A stretch of DNA of 35,913 nt from Candidatus Gemmiger excrementigallinarum (GCA_019116445.1 DXBP01000036.1:1-35913), one strand, 5' to 3'. Numbered from the stretch's first letter, positions 1 through 7,415 are shown. The notes: generated by a model not told the origin, from the sequence alone. Numbers and translations are program-made.

Positions 1-501
1 CAGGCCCGCGCTGCCATGACCGACCTGTGCCAGTACGTTGACGTCTGCATCTCCAACGAGGAGGACGCCAAGGACGTCTTCGGCATCGAGGCTGAGGCCA
101 CCGACATCTACGCCGGCGAGATCAACCGCGAAGGCTACAAGAGCGTTGCCAAGCAGCTGGCCGACAAGTTCGGTTTCGAGAAGGTTGCCATCACCCTGCG
201 TGAGAGCCACTCCGCCTTCGACAACGGCTGGAGCGCCATGCTCTACGACGTTGCCAGCAACGAGTACTGCTTCAGCAAGAAGTACGACCTGCACATCATC
301 GACCGCGTTGGTGGCGGCGACAGCTTCGGCGGCGGCCTGATCTACGCTCTGCTGTCCGGCAAGAGCACCCAGGATGCCGTTGAGTTCGCCGTGGCTGCTT
401 CTGCCCTGAAGCACTCCATCGAGGGCGACTACAACATGGTCACCGTGGCTGAAGTTGAGAAGCTCGCCGGTGGCGACGGTTCCGGCCGTATCCAGCGCTG
501 A
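1..501 (+). CDS. kdgK: 2-dehydro-3-deoxygluconokinase, C-terminal part
   Basis: The reading frame is open from the first base, so the gene starts outside the window; 166 codons plus a stop are visible. It is a PfkB-family sugar kinase. The C-terminal PfkB signature DRVGGGDSFGGG holds the catalytic Asp that activates the sugar hydroxyl, and is followed by the usual helix and a tail ending GGDGSGRIQR. This tail resembles Firmicutes 2-keto-3-deoxygluconate (KDG) kinases, which phosphorylate KDG with ATP to KDPG in uronate and pectin breakdown. A KDPG aldolase or uronate genes would be expected just upstream, but they lie outside the window. The family is clear; the substrate is inferred from resemblance, so another PfkB sugar kinase is possible. 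A strong terminator follows. Confidence 0.8.
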   Translation, partial: QARAAMTDLCQYVDVCISNEEDAKDVFGIEAEATDIYAGEINREGYKSVAKQLADKFGFEKVAITLRESHSAFDNGWSAMLYDVASNEYCFSKKYDLHIIDRVGGGDSFGGGLIYALLSGKSTQDAVEFAVAASALKHSIEGDYNMVTVAEVEKLAGGDGSGRIQR

Positions 502-525
502 TTTATCTCCCATTGCTTTTTCCTG

Positions 526-559
526 AAGAGGTCCGCATCCGCGGATCTCTTCTTTTTTT
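526..559 (+). terminator. Rho-independent terminator after kdgK
   Basis: An 11-bp stem (AAGAGGTCCGC, loop ATCC, GCGGATCTCTT, one G-T pair) is followed by CTTTTTTT. Confidence 0.9.
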
Positions 560-566
560 GCGGCAA

Positions 567-599
567 TTGTCAACCCTTAACCGGCATTTGCGTTGACAT
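567..599 (+). promoter_or_regulatory. Putative BirA operator
   Basis: TTGTCAAC (567-574) and GTTGACAT (592-599) form an inverted repeat with a 17-nt spacer. BirA biotin operators have half-sites of the type TTGTwAAC/GTTwACAA with a similar spacing. The right half-site contains the -35 hexamer of the birA promoter (TTGACA, 593-598), so bound BirA-biotinyl-AMP would block transcription of birA-bioY. The repeat is visible; the identity of the binding protein is inferred from the two genes downstream. Confidence 0.6.
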
Positions 600-622
600 T
601 TTTGCAGAAGGCCCGCTATACT
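593..622 (+). promoter_or_regulatory. Promoter of birA-bioY
   Basis: TTGACA (593-598), 18-nt spacer, TATACT (617-622). Transcription would start near 629, about 25 nt before the chosen birA start. Confidence 0.75.
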
Positions 623-653
623 TTAAAAGCAGTGGAAAGAAAGGGTGACCGCA

Positions 654-1646
654 GTGGTAAAATCACAGATCCTGGCCGCGTTGGAATCTGCCCGCGGGCA
701 GTATCTTTCGGGGCAGGAACTGGCCGACCGGCTGGGGGTAAGCCGCACCGCCGTGTGGAAAGCCGTGGCCGCCCTGCGGGCCGATGGCGTGCCCATTGAG
801 GCGGTGACCAACCGGGGCTATGCACTGCCCGCCGGGGCAGACATCCTGCACGCCGACGCCGTCACCGCCCTGCTGTCCCCCGAAGTAGCCCGGGCGCTGC
901 AGGTGGAAGTCTATGACCGGTTGCCCGGCACCAACGCCGCCCTGCGTACCCGCGCCGCCGACCACGCACCCGAGGGGCTGGTCCTGATTGCCCAGGTCCA
1001 ATCCGCCGGACGGGGCCGCAGCGGGCGCAGCTTTTTTTCGCCGCCGGGCGGGCTGTACATGAGCCTGCTGGTGCGTCCCGAGTTCAGTGCGCGCCAGGCC
1101 GTCTACCTCACGGTGATGGCCGCTGTGGCCGCCGCCCGCGCCTGTGAGCAGCTGTGCAGGGAATCCATCCGGATCAAATGGGTCAACGACCTGTGGAAAG
1201 ACGGCCGGAAGGTCTGCGGCATCCTGACCGAAGCCGCCATGGACGTGGAATCCGGCCTGCTGGACTATGCCATCGTGGGGCCGGGATTCAACCTGGTCCC
1301 GCCCCCGGAGGGCTGGCCCGCCGAACTGCAGGGCATTGCGGGCAGTCTGTTTACTGCCGCCCCGCCCCCCGGCGCCCGTGCCCGGCTGGCCGCCGCCTTT
1401 CTCAACGAATTCTGGCCGCTGTACCGCAGCTTCCGGCGGAAGGATTTTCTGCCCGAGTACCTGGCCCGCCAGGCCCTGCCGGGCCGCCATGTAGAGGTCC
1501 GTCCCGGCCGCGCCGATGCCTACGGCGCCACCGTGCTGGGTGTGGACGAGGAATGTCGCCTGCTGGTACGGCCCGACGGACAAAACCGGACCGTGGCCCT
1601 GAGCAGCGGCGAAGTCCAGATCGTACCGGAACCTGTTGTATTGTAA
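654..1646 (+). CDS. birA: Bifunctional biotin-protein ligase / biotin operon repressor
   Basis: The protein makes biotinyl-5'-AMP, transfers biotin to acceptor lysines of carboxylases and, through its N-terminal winged helix, represses biotin genes. The first 60 residues hold the helix-turn-helix (ELADRLGVSRTAVWKAV), so this is the regulatory form. The biotin loop GRGRSGR lies near residue 120 and is followed by the catalytic KWVNDLW segment; a C-terminal SH3-like domain completes 330 residues, the normal length. I chose GTG at 654 because AAGGG (641-645) lies 8 nt ahead of it; an in-frame GTG at 645 would overlap that ribosome site. bioY begins 24 nt downstream, giving a two-gene biotin operon under a likely autoregulated promoter. 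Confidence 0.9.
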   Translation: MVKSQILAALESARGQYLSGQELADRLGVSRTAVWKAVAALRADGVPIEAVTNRGYALPAGADILHADAVTALLSPEVARALQVEVYDRLPGTNAALRTRAADHAPEGLVLIAQVQSAGRGRSGRSFFSPPGGLYMSLLVRPEFSARQAVYLTVMAAVAAARACEQLCRESIRIKWVNDLWKDGRKVCGILTEAAMDVESGLLDYAIVGPGFNLVPPPEGWPAELQGIAGSLFTAAPPPGARARLAAAFLNEFWPLYRSFRRKDFLPEYLARQALPGRHVEVRPGRADAYGATVLGVDEECRLLVRPDGQNRTVALSSGEVQIVPEPVVL

Positions 1647-1670
1647 AAATGCCGAAAGGAAGTTTTTGTC

Positions 1671-2219
1671 ATGCAAACCGCCTCTACTGCCCGTGTCCGC
1701 CATCTGGTCCTCTGCGCGCTGTTCGCCGCCCTGGCCGCCGTATGCAGCCAGATCGCCATTCCCATGCCCTGGGGTGTGCCCATCAATCTGGCCGTCTTTG
1801 CGGCCTGTATGGCCGGCAGTATGCTGGGACCGGTCTGGGGTACTGCCAGTCTGGCGGTCTATGTGGCGCTGGCCGCCATCGGTGTGCCGGTGCTGGCCGG
1901 TTTCCAGGGCGGCCCTGCTGCCATTTTCGGCAAGACCGGCGGCTATGCGGTGGGCTACATCCTGACGGCCCTGCTCACGGGGCTTCTGGCCAAGGTGCTG
2001 GGACGCCGCTTCTGGCCGCTGTGCTTTGCCATGGCTGTGGGCTGCCTGGCCTGTTACGTCCTGGGCACCCTGTGGTTCATGTTCCTGACCCACAGCTCGC
2101 TGCTGACCTCCCTGACGCTCTGCGTGCTGTCCTACCTGCCCGCCGACGCCCTGAAAATCGCGCTGGCTTCCCTGCTGACCATCCAGCTGGACCGTCGGCT
2201 GCCCCACGGGCTTGTGTAA
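1671..2219 (+). CDS. bioY: Biotin transporter BioY (ECF S component)
   Basis: This 182-residue, very hydrophobic protein has about six membrane segments and the BioY pattern: an N-terminal helix (LCALFAALAAVCSQIAIPMP), PxGxPxNL-like PWGVPINLAVFA, and GFQGGPAAIFGKTGGY in the middle. BioY binds biotin at the outer membrane face and works with a shared ECF energising module (EcfAA'T), which is not in the window. A ribosome site (AAAGGAAG) precedes the ATG. Its position directly behind birA shows that biotin uptake is controlled with biotin ligase. No biotin synthesis genes are present here, which fits scavenging but does not prove auxotrophy. Confidence 0.92.
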   Translation: MQTASTARVRHLVLCALFAALAAVCSQIAIPMPWGVPINLAVFAACMAGSMLGPVWGTASLAVYVALAAIGVPVLAGFQGGPAAIFGKTGGYAVGYILTALLTGLLAKVLGRRFWPLCFAMAVGCLACYVLGTLWFMFLTHSSLLTSLTLCVLSYLPADALKIALASLLTIQLDRRLPHGLV

Positions 2220-2238
2220 CATCCAAACCTCTTTCCTG

Positions 2239-2260
2239 CCGCCCGAAAGGGCGGTTTTTT
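2239..2260 (+). terminator. Terminator after bioY
   Basis: CCGCCC, GAAA tetraloop, GGGCGG, then TTTTTT. Confidence 0.9.
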
Positions 2261-2262
2261 GT

Positions 2263-2291
2263 TTGCGTTGCCCGGCCAAACGTGTTATACT
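2263..2291 (+). promoter_or_regulatory. Promoter of ruvX-uppS
   Basis: TTGCGT (2263-2268), 17-nt spacer, TATACT (2286-2291), with an extended -10 TGT immediately upstream. Confidence 0.65.
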
Positions 2292-2323
2292 GGAGCCAAA
2301 CCTGCAGCAAAGGAGAAACGCCG

Positions 2324-2794
2324 ATGAAATGGCTTGCCGTGGACTACGGCGATGCGCGCACCGGACTGGCCGGCTGTGACGCATCGGAAACGATCACCAG
2401 CCCCATCACCCCGCAGATCGAAGAGAAAAGCATGAACAAGGTAGCCGCCGCCGTGACCGCCGTGGCGGCACAGCGCGGTGCCGAAGGGCTGGTCTGCGGC
2501 CTGCCCCGGAATATGGACGGCACCGAGGGTTCCCGTGCTGCCAAGAGCCGCCGGTTCGCCCAGCGGCTGGCCAACGCCGCCGGCTGCCCGGTGGTGCTGT
2601 GGGATGAACGGCGTACCACCGTTTCCGCTGCTGCCATCCTGGCCGGCAACGATACCTTCGGCCAGAAGCGCAAGGAGCGGCTGGACTCGGTATCCGCCGC
2701 TGTCATTCTGGAAAGTTTTCTCAACTGGCGCGCACACCATCCCGGCGAGGAACCGCCGGAACAGGTGCAGCCCCAGGCGCCCGAAAATCCGTAA
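2324..2794 (+). CDS. ruvX: Holliday junction resolvase-like / pre-16S rRNA nuclease RuvX (YqgF)
   Basis: This 156-residue RNase H-fold protein starts with the family signature VDYGDARTG (Asp7 is the first metal ligand), followed by VCGLPRNMDGTEG and WDERRTT, which carry the further acidic active-site residues. YqgF proteins process the 5' end of pre-16S rRNA and have also been proposed as alternative Holliday-junction resolvases. The C-terminus (from about residue 140) is a Pro/Glu-rich tail longer than usual. The ATG at 2324 follows AAAGGAGA. It forms an operon with uppS 17 nt downstream. DUF1292, which neighbours this gene in many Firmicutes, is found nearby at 4595. Confidence 0.88.
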   Translation: MKWLAVDYGDARTGLAGCDASETITSPITPQIEEKSMNKVAAAVTAVAAQRGAEGLVCGLPRNMDGTEGSRAAKSRRFAQRLANAAGCPVVLWDERRTTVSAAAILAGNDTFGQKRKERLDSVSAAVILESFLNWRAHHPGEEPPEQVQPQAPENP

Positions 2795-2811
2795 CATAAA
2801 GGAGTCCCGTT

Positions 2812-3537
2812 ATGTCCAACGAAACCGCTTCCCGTATTCCCACCCATGCCGCCATCATCGTGGACGGCAACCGCCGCTGGGCACGCCAGCGTATGCTGCC
2901 CGCCAGCCTGGGCCACAAAGCCGGCTTTGACCGCCTGAAAGAGATCACCCGCTATGCCGTAGGGGACCGGGGCGTGCGCGTGCTTTCGCTGTACGTCTTT
3001 TCCACCGAGAATTTTGCCCGCGACGCCAAGGAAGTGGGCTATCTGATGGATCTGTTTGCCAACAACTTCCGCACCATCGCCGACGAGATGAACGAGCGCG
3101 GCTGTCAGGTGCTGTTCAGCGGCCGTCGGGAAGGGCTGCAGCAGCGGGTGCTGGACGCCATGGATTACATGATGGACCTGACCAAAAACAACACCAAGGG
3201 CATCGTGAACTTCTGCCTGAACTATGGCAGCCACGCCGAGATCACCGACGCCGTGCGCGGCATTGCCCGGGAGGTACAGGCCGGCACGCTGAGCCCCGAT
3301 GCCATCGACGAAAAGACCATCGAGAGCCATCTCTACCGCCAGCTTCCCCCCGTAGACCTGATGATCCGCACCAGCGGCGAGGAGCGGCTTTCCAACTTCC
3401 TGCTGTGGCAGTGCGCCTATGCGGAATTCTACTTCACGCCGGTACTGTTCCCCGATTTCACCAAGGAATGTTTTGACCAGGCGCTGGAAGAATACGCCCG
3501 CCGCGATCGTCGTATGGGCGGCAACACCAAAAAGTGA
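2812..3537 (+). CDS. uppS: Isoprenyl transferase (undecaprenyl diphosphate synthase)
   Basis: This 241-residue cis-prenyltransferase condenses farnesyl and isopentenyl diphosphates to long-chain polyprenyl diphosphate, the carrier lipid for peptidoglycan. The conserved block IIVDGNRRWA holds catalytic Asp18; the downstream blocks LSLYVFSTENFAR, NYGSHAEI and LMIRTSGEERLSNFLLWQ are all present. The common DGNGRWA motif reads DGNRRWA here, a known variant. The ATG follows AAAGGAG at 2799-2805. It is the last gene of the ruvX operon and ends at a bidirectional terminator. Confidence 0.93.
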   Translation: MSNETASRIPTHAAIIVDGNRRWARQRMLPASLGHKAGFDRLKEITRYAVGDRGVRVLSLYVFSTENFARDAKEVGYLMDLFANNFRTIADEMNERGCQVLFSGRREGLQQRVLDAMDYMMDLTKNNTKGIVNFCLNYGSHAEITDAVRGIAREVQAGTLSPDAIDEKTIESHLYRQLPPVDLMIRTSGEERLSNFLLWQCAYAEFYFTPVLFPDFTKECFDQALEEYARRDRRMGGNTKK

Positions 3538-3552
3538 TCGCAACATAACCAA

Positions 3553-3601
3553 AAAATCCCCGCGAACTTTGGCTGGTCTGCCAAGGGTCCGCGGGGATTT
3601 T
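3553..3601. terminator. Bidirectional terminator between uppS and the cyclophilin gene
   Basis: The 12-bp outer arms AAAATCCCCGCG (3553-3564) and CGCGGGGATTTT (3590-3601) enclose an inner TTGGC/GCCAA stem. A-run on one side and T-run on the other suit both convergent genes. Confidence 0.85.
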
Positions 3602-3630
3602 GCTGCATATTCTAGGAGCAGTGGGAGATT

Positions 3631-4455
3631 TCAGCCCACAGCCTCACTGTCCGTAGAGTCCGATTCGGCAGTGGATTCCGCGCTGCTCTCACTCTGGGCG
3701 GCCAGTTCCTCCGCCGTGGGGCCGGGATAAGTGGCAATCGTCACGCTCTCGATGGTGATGGTGTCCTCCTCGGTGGGGCGCCAGGTGTCTGTACCGTCCT
3801 CATTCTGTTCGGTGTCCACGCAGGCCATCTTGTCCACCACGTCCATGCCTTCATAAACCTGGCCGAACACCGTATCGGTGTTGTCCAGGTAGGGCAGCCC
3901 GCCCGCCGCAGCGTAGGCCGCCACCTGGGAGTCACTGTAGCCGTTCTGGGTCAGCTGCTCCTGCTGGGCGGTGTCCACACTGTCGGGCAGAGCCGCCACA
4001 AAATAGAACTGGCTGTTGCCGCCGGTCACATCGCCGCCCGTGGCAAAGGCCGCGCACAGCGCCCCGGCGTAGTGTTTCAGGCTGGCATTGGCTTCCAGCG
4101 GATAGGGGTTGTTGCTCCAGATGGTGGAACCGCCGGTCCCGGTGCCGGTGGCGTCGCCCCCCTGCACCGCAAAGCCATACTGGCTGCGCCAGATGGTGGT
4201 GCCGTTATAGTAGCCCGTGCGGGCCAGACCCACAAAATTATACACCGCCATGGGGGCTGCATCCGGGTAGAGCACCGCGCGCACTTCGCCCAGGTTCGTG
4301 GTGAAAATGGCGATCAGGTCCCCGTCAGCCGGCGCTGTGAACTGCCGCTCCTCGCTGGTCACTTCCGGCCGTTTGGGCGCGGATTTTCCGTTGCCGCTGC
4401 AGCCGCACAGCAGCACCAGCAGCAGCGACAAAACCACACAGACCGTCTTTTTCAT
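3631..4455 (-). CDS. Cyclophilin-type peptidyl-prolyl isomerase, lipoprotein
   Basis: The 274-residue product has a lipoprotein signal (MKK, hydrophobic helix, LLCGC with Cys19 as the lipidation site), a short linker, then a cyclophilin domain at about 45-245. TIWRSQYGFAVQGGD matches the cyclophilin active-site block (FHRxxxGFxxQGGD), with the key Arg and Phe kept. NSQFYFVAALPDS and TDTVFGQVYEGMDVVDKM are the next two blocks. The Ser/Glu/Thr-rich C-terminal tail (from about 245) looks disordered. It probably helps fold exported proteins at the outer face of the membrane. It is monocistronic and divergent from the DUF1292 gene; a weak minus-strand -10 (TATACT) lies at 4497-4502. Confidence 0.88.
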   Translation of the reverse strand: MKKTVCVVLSLLLVLLCGCSGNGKSAPKRPEVTSEERQFTAPADGDLIAIFTTNLGEVRAVLYPDAAPMAVYNFVGLARTGYYNGTTIWRSQYGFAVQGGDATGTGTGGSTIWSNNPYPLEANASLKHYAGALCAAFATGGDVTGGNSQFYFVAALPDSVDTAQQEQLTQNGYSDSQVAAYAAAGGLPYLDNTDTVFGQVYEGMDVVDKMACVDTEQNEDGTDTWRPTEEDTITIESVTIATYPGPTAEELAAQSESSAESTAESDSTDSEAVG

Positions 4456-4528
4456 GGCGGAACCTCCCCGGGGCAGAAAAATTTGTAATTATTGTTAGTA
4501 TACCACACTTTGTGCCCGATGAACACCC

Positions 4529-4557
4529 TTGACGTTTGGGCAAAAAAAAGGTACACT
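4529..4557 (+). promoter_or_regulatory. Promoter of the DUF1292 gene
   Basis: TTGACG (4529-4534), 17-nt spacer, TACACT (4552-4557). Confidence 0.65.
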
Positions 4558-4594
4558 AGAGGCAGTAAAAATTCCAATCACAGGAGGGACGATC

Positions 4595-4921
4595 ATGTCT
4601 GACGAACTGAGCCCCGAAATGCTGGAAGAAGCCAAGCCCGATCTTCTGACCCTGGAGGACGAGGACGGGCAGGAAGTCACCTTTGAAGTCATTGATGCCA
4701 CCGAAGTCAACGGCACCCGGTATCTGGCCGTCATCCCCTATCAGGAAGACCCCGCCAGCCTGCAGGAGGACGCCGAACTGATTCTGATGCGCATTGGCAC
4801 CGACGACGAAGGCGAATATATGGACATCGTGGACGACGACGAAGAACTGCTGACAGTCGGCAAGGTCTTTGAGGAACGCCTGCGCGCCATGTACGACATC
4901 GACGATTCCGAACTGGACTGA
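4595..4921 (+). CDS. DUF1292 family protein (YrzB-like)
   Basis: This is a 108-residue, strongly acidic soluble protein. The core DLLTLEDEDGQEVTFEVID..YLAVIPY..LILMRI..GEYMDIVDDDEEL..V is typical of DUF1292, a small Firmicutes family of unknown function. The ATG at 4595 is preceded by CAGGAGGGA. In many Firmicutes this gene sits beside ruvX, and here ruvX is 2 kb upstream, separated by uppS and the cyclophilin. The function is not known; a cytoplasmic role tied to RNA or translation genes is only a guess from context. Confidence 0.85.
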   Translation: MSDELSPEMLEEAKPDLLTLEDEDGQEVTFEVIDATEVNGTRYLAVIPYQEDPASLQEDAELILMRIGTDDEGEYMDIVDDDEELLTVGKVFEERLRAMYDIDDSELD

Positions 4922-4954
4922 GTTTTCGTACAAATCCCTGCTCGGTACGATTTG

Positions 4955-5126
4955 TTGCAGCCTTTATAGAATCCTACTAATCAAATATTGGGAGCCCGTG
5001 TCGAACGTCGGATCGCAGACCTCCCGCCTCGGCGGAAGAAGGGAGCGTGAACACGCCCGTAGGGCACCCACCTGCCTGTACCGGTAGGTTTTGATTGGCT
5101 GCAGACGGCCAAGCGGGGTTTTTTCT
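4955..5126 (+). ncRNA. ssrS: Structured non-coding RNA, possibly 6S RNA
   Basis: No ORF fits this region, and it folds. GCAGCC (4957-4962) pairs with GGCTGC (5097-5102) and AATCAAA (4979-4985) with TTTGATT (5090-5096), closing the molecule and leaving a one-sided internal loop. Inside are GGGAG/CTCCC (4990-4994/5021-5025), a GCGTG-AA-CACGC hairpin (5045-5056) and CCTGCC-tgtacc-GGTAGG (5071-5088). GGGCACCCACCT resembles my memory of Clostridia 6S RNAs, which mimic an open promoter and sequester RNA polymerase. The alternative is a cis-acting leader for the gene at 5195, since a terminator lies between them. The ends are approximate. Confidence 0.5.
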
Positions 5127-5134
5127 GACATTTC

Positions 5135-5164
5135 ACCCGGACGGTTCATCCTGTCCGGGTTTTT
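5135..5164 (+). terminator. Terminator or attenuator after the structured RNA
   Basis: ACCCGGAC (5135-5142) and GTCCGGGT (5153-5160) form an 8-bp stem, followed by TTTTT. It lies 30 nt before the next gene's ATG, so it either ends the RNA or attenuates that gene. Confidence 0.8.
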
Positions 5165-5194
5165 GGGTGATTTTACACAAGAGGAGGTTGTTTC

Positions 5195-5977
5195 ATGGCA
5201 GAAAAAATCGCTGTCGGGGACAAGCTCCCCTTCTTTTTATACGATACCCCCTACAGTGCCCAGAACCGTTTCCGGGATCTGCTGGCCGCCAAAAGCCCGT
5301 TGGTGCTGATTTTCATGGCCAACTTCGGGCACCCCATCACACGGACCTTCGCCAGCCGCTATGCCGACACCTACGGCGCGCTGCGGGACGGTGCCCTGGC
5401 CCTGGTGGTGCGTTCCCGGGCCGACAAACTTTCCAACAGCATCGGCCCCGACACGCTGCCCTATCCCCTGCTGTGCGATGCCGACGGCGTTCTGTACGAC
5501 TATCTGGACATTCCCCAGAACAGCAGCACCCTGATGACCTATTCCCTGGAAGGCTGGCGGATTCTGCGGGAGGCCAAAAAGCAGGGCTACCGGGCTGCCA
5601 AAGGCACTCCCCAGCAGCTGCCGCTGACACTGATCCTGGACCGGGACGGCACGGTACTGTTCTGCCATTACGGCGCCAGCCTGACCGATGTGCCGGAGGA
5701 TTGCGAGGCGATCCAGAGTCTGCTGGAGGAACTGGAACTCACCCCGGAAGAACCTGACATTGATGTTGAGGCGTTCCACGAAGTATACGACAGCCACGAC
5801 ACCCCGGCGTACGAACCGGAGCCCCCGGAGCGTTCCCGCCGCACCCGTCACGGTCGCCGCCGGCCGGCCCCTGTGGATGACTTTGCCCCCGCCGAGCGTG
5901 TGCGTGAATACGGCACCCCCGCCCTGGACAAGACCTCCGTCGTCAGCCTGTTCGACGATCCTTACGCCGACGACTGA
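5195..5977 (+). CDS. Redoxin-fold protein lacking peroxidatic cysteines
   Basis: The 260-residue product has an AhpC/TSA-like thioredoxin fold over residues 5-180 (VGDKLPFFLYD at the start, SPLVLIFMANFGHPITR in the active-site strand and helix, LILDRDGTVLFCHYG near the end). Where active relatives carry one or two Cys in a motif such as FGCPxCR, this protein has His46 and Thr49. It therefore lacks the visible peroxidase residues and may be a pseudo-enzyme, a scaffold or a sensor. After about residue 185 comes an acidic then Arg-rich, low-complexity tail (ERSRRTRHGRRR) that ends with a short conserved-looking stretch. GAGGAGG sits ahead of the ATG. The gene appears monocistronic between two terminators. 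Confidence 0.7.
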   Translation: MAEKIAVGDKLPFFLYDTPYSAQNRFRDLLAAKSPLVLIFMANFGHPITRTFASRYADTYGALRDGALALVVRSRADKLSNSIGPDTLPYPLLCDADGVLYDYLDIPQNSSTLMTYSLEGWRILREAKKQGYRAAKGTPQQLPLTLILDRDGTVLFCHYGASLTDVPEDCEAIQSLLEELELTPEEPDIDVEAFHEVYDSHDTPAYEPEPPERSRRTRHGRRRPAPVDDFAPAERVREYGTPALDKTSVVSLFDDPYADD

Positions 5978-6000
5978 TCCATGCCCCCTAAAGCGATGCA

Positions 6001-6043
6001 AAAAGTCCCCGGGAAACCGATTGCGGTTTCCCGGGGGCTTTTT
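6001..6043. terminator. Bidirectional terminator
   Basis: A 15-bp stem (arm GTCCCCGGGAAACCG, loop ATTG, returning CGGTTTCCCGGGGGC) is flanked by AAAAA and TTTTTT. It serves the convergent redoxin and acetyltransferase genes. Confidence 0.9.
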
Positions 6044-6051
6044 TGTATCCA

Positions 6052-6564
6052 TTATGCTTCGGTCTGTTTTTGCTTGCCGTAGACACACTCATCGTGGAGG
6101 ATTCCATTTTTGACAATGGCATTTTTCCGGCAGCCTTCCTGCACAAAACCGTTCTTTTCCAGCACTCTGCGGGAAGCCGCATTGTCCGCATATACCAACC
6201 CGGTGATACGCACAAGGTCCAGTTCTGCAAACGCAATCCGGCAAACCTGGCGGACCGCCTCCGTCATGATGCCCCTGGACCACTGCGCTGTCACCAGAAA
6301 GTAGCCAATTTCGGCATCCTTGCGGTAAATATCCTCCCGCTGCTCTACCGAGATCGTGCCCACGATCTTTCCATCTGCCACAATGGCCCGGAAGACGCCG
6401 GTTTTGCCGTCCCGCTCCGCCACATATCGCAGCCAGCTTTCGGCCGCCGCCTCGGTATAGGGGTCCGGCAACCGGTCCGACAGAAAACTTCTGTCCACCC
6501 CACTGCCGATGGCGGCCAGGGCGGTTTTGTCATCCGGCTGCCATTTTTTCAGCTGCACTTCCAT
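6052..6564 (-). CDS. GNAT-family N-acetyltransferase
   Basis: The 170-residue protein resembles the RimJ/RimL type of acetyltransferase. The N-terminal strand is MEVQLKKWQPDD. The acetyl-CoA motif follows as EIGYFLVTAQWSRGIMTEAVR (motif A, near 95-115), then LVRITGLVYADNAASRRVLEKNGFVQEG and a final Y-rich strand. Such proteins acetylate amino groups of proteins or small molecules; the substrate cannot be told. The ATG at 6564 follows GGGGAGGAACG; a longer in-frame start at 6651 would run through the cutC stop and adds an unconserved-looking stretch, so it is rejected. It is the second gene of a cutC operon, 26 nt after cutC. Confidence 0.85.
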   Translation of the reverse strand: MEVQLKKWQPDDKTALAAIGSGVDRSFLSDRLPDPYTEAAAESWLRYVAERDGKTGVFRAIVADGKIVGTISVEQREDIYRKDAEIGYFLVTAQWSRGIMTEAVRQVCRIAFAELDLVRITGLVYADNAASRRVLEKNGFVQEGCRKNAIVKNGILHDECVYGKQKQTEA

Positions 6565-6590
6565 GGTCGTTCCTCCCCGCATACCGGGGT

Positions 6591-7337
6591 TCAGTCCAGC
6601 GCTGCCCGGGCAGCCCGTACAGCCTCGGCATCCGTCTGCTGGATATGCCATTCATCCAGGCCGGGCACTCCCATGGGCACACCTTCCCGACGGAACCGCA
6701 TACCGCTTTCCAGCAGCATCTTGCCGCTCATGTGGAATGCCCGCGCCCCGGGCAGCTGCGCTCGCAGCCGGGCGATCACCGCCGCATTGACGCCTGCGCC
6801 GATCAGCACCTCGGGACCGCCGATGGCATCCCGCACTTCCAGCAAGCGGGCGAGGGTTTCGGTCCCCTGCACGCAGGAAGCCGCCGCGCCACTGGTCAGC
6901 ACCGTATCCAGACCCAGTTCCGCTGCCGCACGGTACACCTGTTCAGGGTCCCGCGCCACGTCAATGCAGCGGTGCAGCGTGGTCGGTCTGCCGCCGCAGG
7001 CTTCCAGCAGGTGCGCCATGGCTGCCTCATCCAGGGCGCCCTCGGGCGTCAGGGCACCGATAACGAAGCCGTCCGCCCCCGCCTTGCGCAAATTACAGAT
7101 CTGGGCGCACAGCATATCGATCTCTTCCCGGGTGTACAGGAAGTCGCCGGCACGGGGACGCATCAGGCAACGCACCGGCAGATCACACGCTTCCTTGATC
7201 TGGCACAGCAGCTCGGTATACGGGCTCAGGCCCCCCACCGCCAGGGCGCTGCACAACTCCAGGCGGTCCGCCCCGCCCTCGGCAGCGGCACGGGCCGAAG
7301 CCAGACTGTCCACACAAACTTCCAGAATTCTTTTCAT
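6591..7337 (-). CDS. cutC: CutC family protein
   Basis: The 248-residue TIM-barrel protein has the full family length. The signature MKRILEVCVDSLASA..GGADRLELCSAL..GGLSPY at the N-terminus, VRCLMRPRAGDFLYT and GFVIGALTPEG in the middle, and HRCIDVARDP..LDTVLTSGAA..AFHMSGK further on are all typical of CutC. The family was named for copper homeostasis in E. coli, but its biochemical role is disputed. No copper transporter or chaperone is nearby. AAGGAG precedes the ATG at 7337, and a promoter lies at 7362-7390. Confidence 0.9.
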   Translation of the reverse strand: MKRILEVCVDSLASARAAAEGGADRLELCSALAVGGLSPYTELLCQIKEACDLPVRCLMRPRAGDFLYTREEIDMLCAQICNLRKAGADGFVIGALTPEGALDEAAMAHLLEACGGRPTTLHRCIDVARDPEQVYRAAAELGLDTVLTSGAAASCVQGTETLARLLEVRDAIGGPEVLIGAGVNAAVIARLRAQLPGARAFHMSGKMLLESGMRFRREGVPMGVPGLDEWHIQQTDAEAVRAARAALD

Positions 7338-7361
7338 AGTCCGCACGCTCCTTTTGTGGGC

Positions 7362-7390
7362 ATTGTACCACACAGCGCTGTAAACAACAA
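7362..7390 (-). promoter_or_regulatory. Promoter of cutC and the acetyltransferase gene
   Basis: On the minus strand: TTGTTG (7385-7390), 17-nt spacer, TACAAT (7362-7367). It abuts the terminator of the upstream gene. Confidence 0.6.
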
Positions 7391-7415
7391 CCCCCGGACT
7401 TTTTGCGTCCGAGGG
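7391..7415 (-). terminator. Terminator after the small membrane protein gene
   Basis: On the minus strand: CCCTCGGAC, loop GCAAAAA, GTCCGGGGG, followed by TTGTTGTTT. The T-rich tail is imperfect, so termination may be partial. Confidence 0.6.

Noticed and set aside
1154..2323. Upstream extension of ruvX through birA and bioY
   Set aside because: The frame is open but overlaps two real genes; the ribosome site and family start place ruvX at 2324.
5998..6046. Similarity of the hairpins at 6001-6043 and 25741-25776 as a mobile repeat
   Set aside because: Both share a CCCGGGAA core and T-runs, but this is explained by strong terminators; flanking bases differ.
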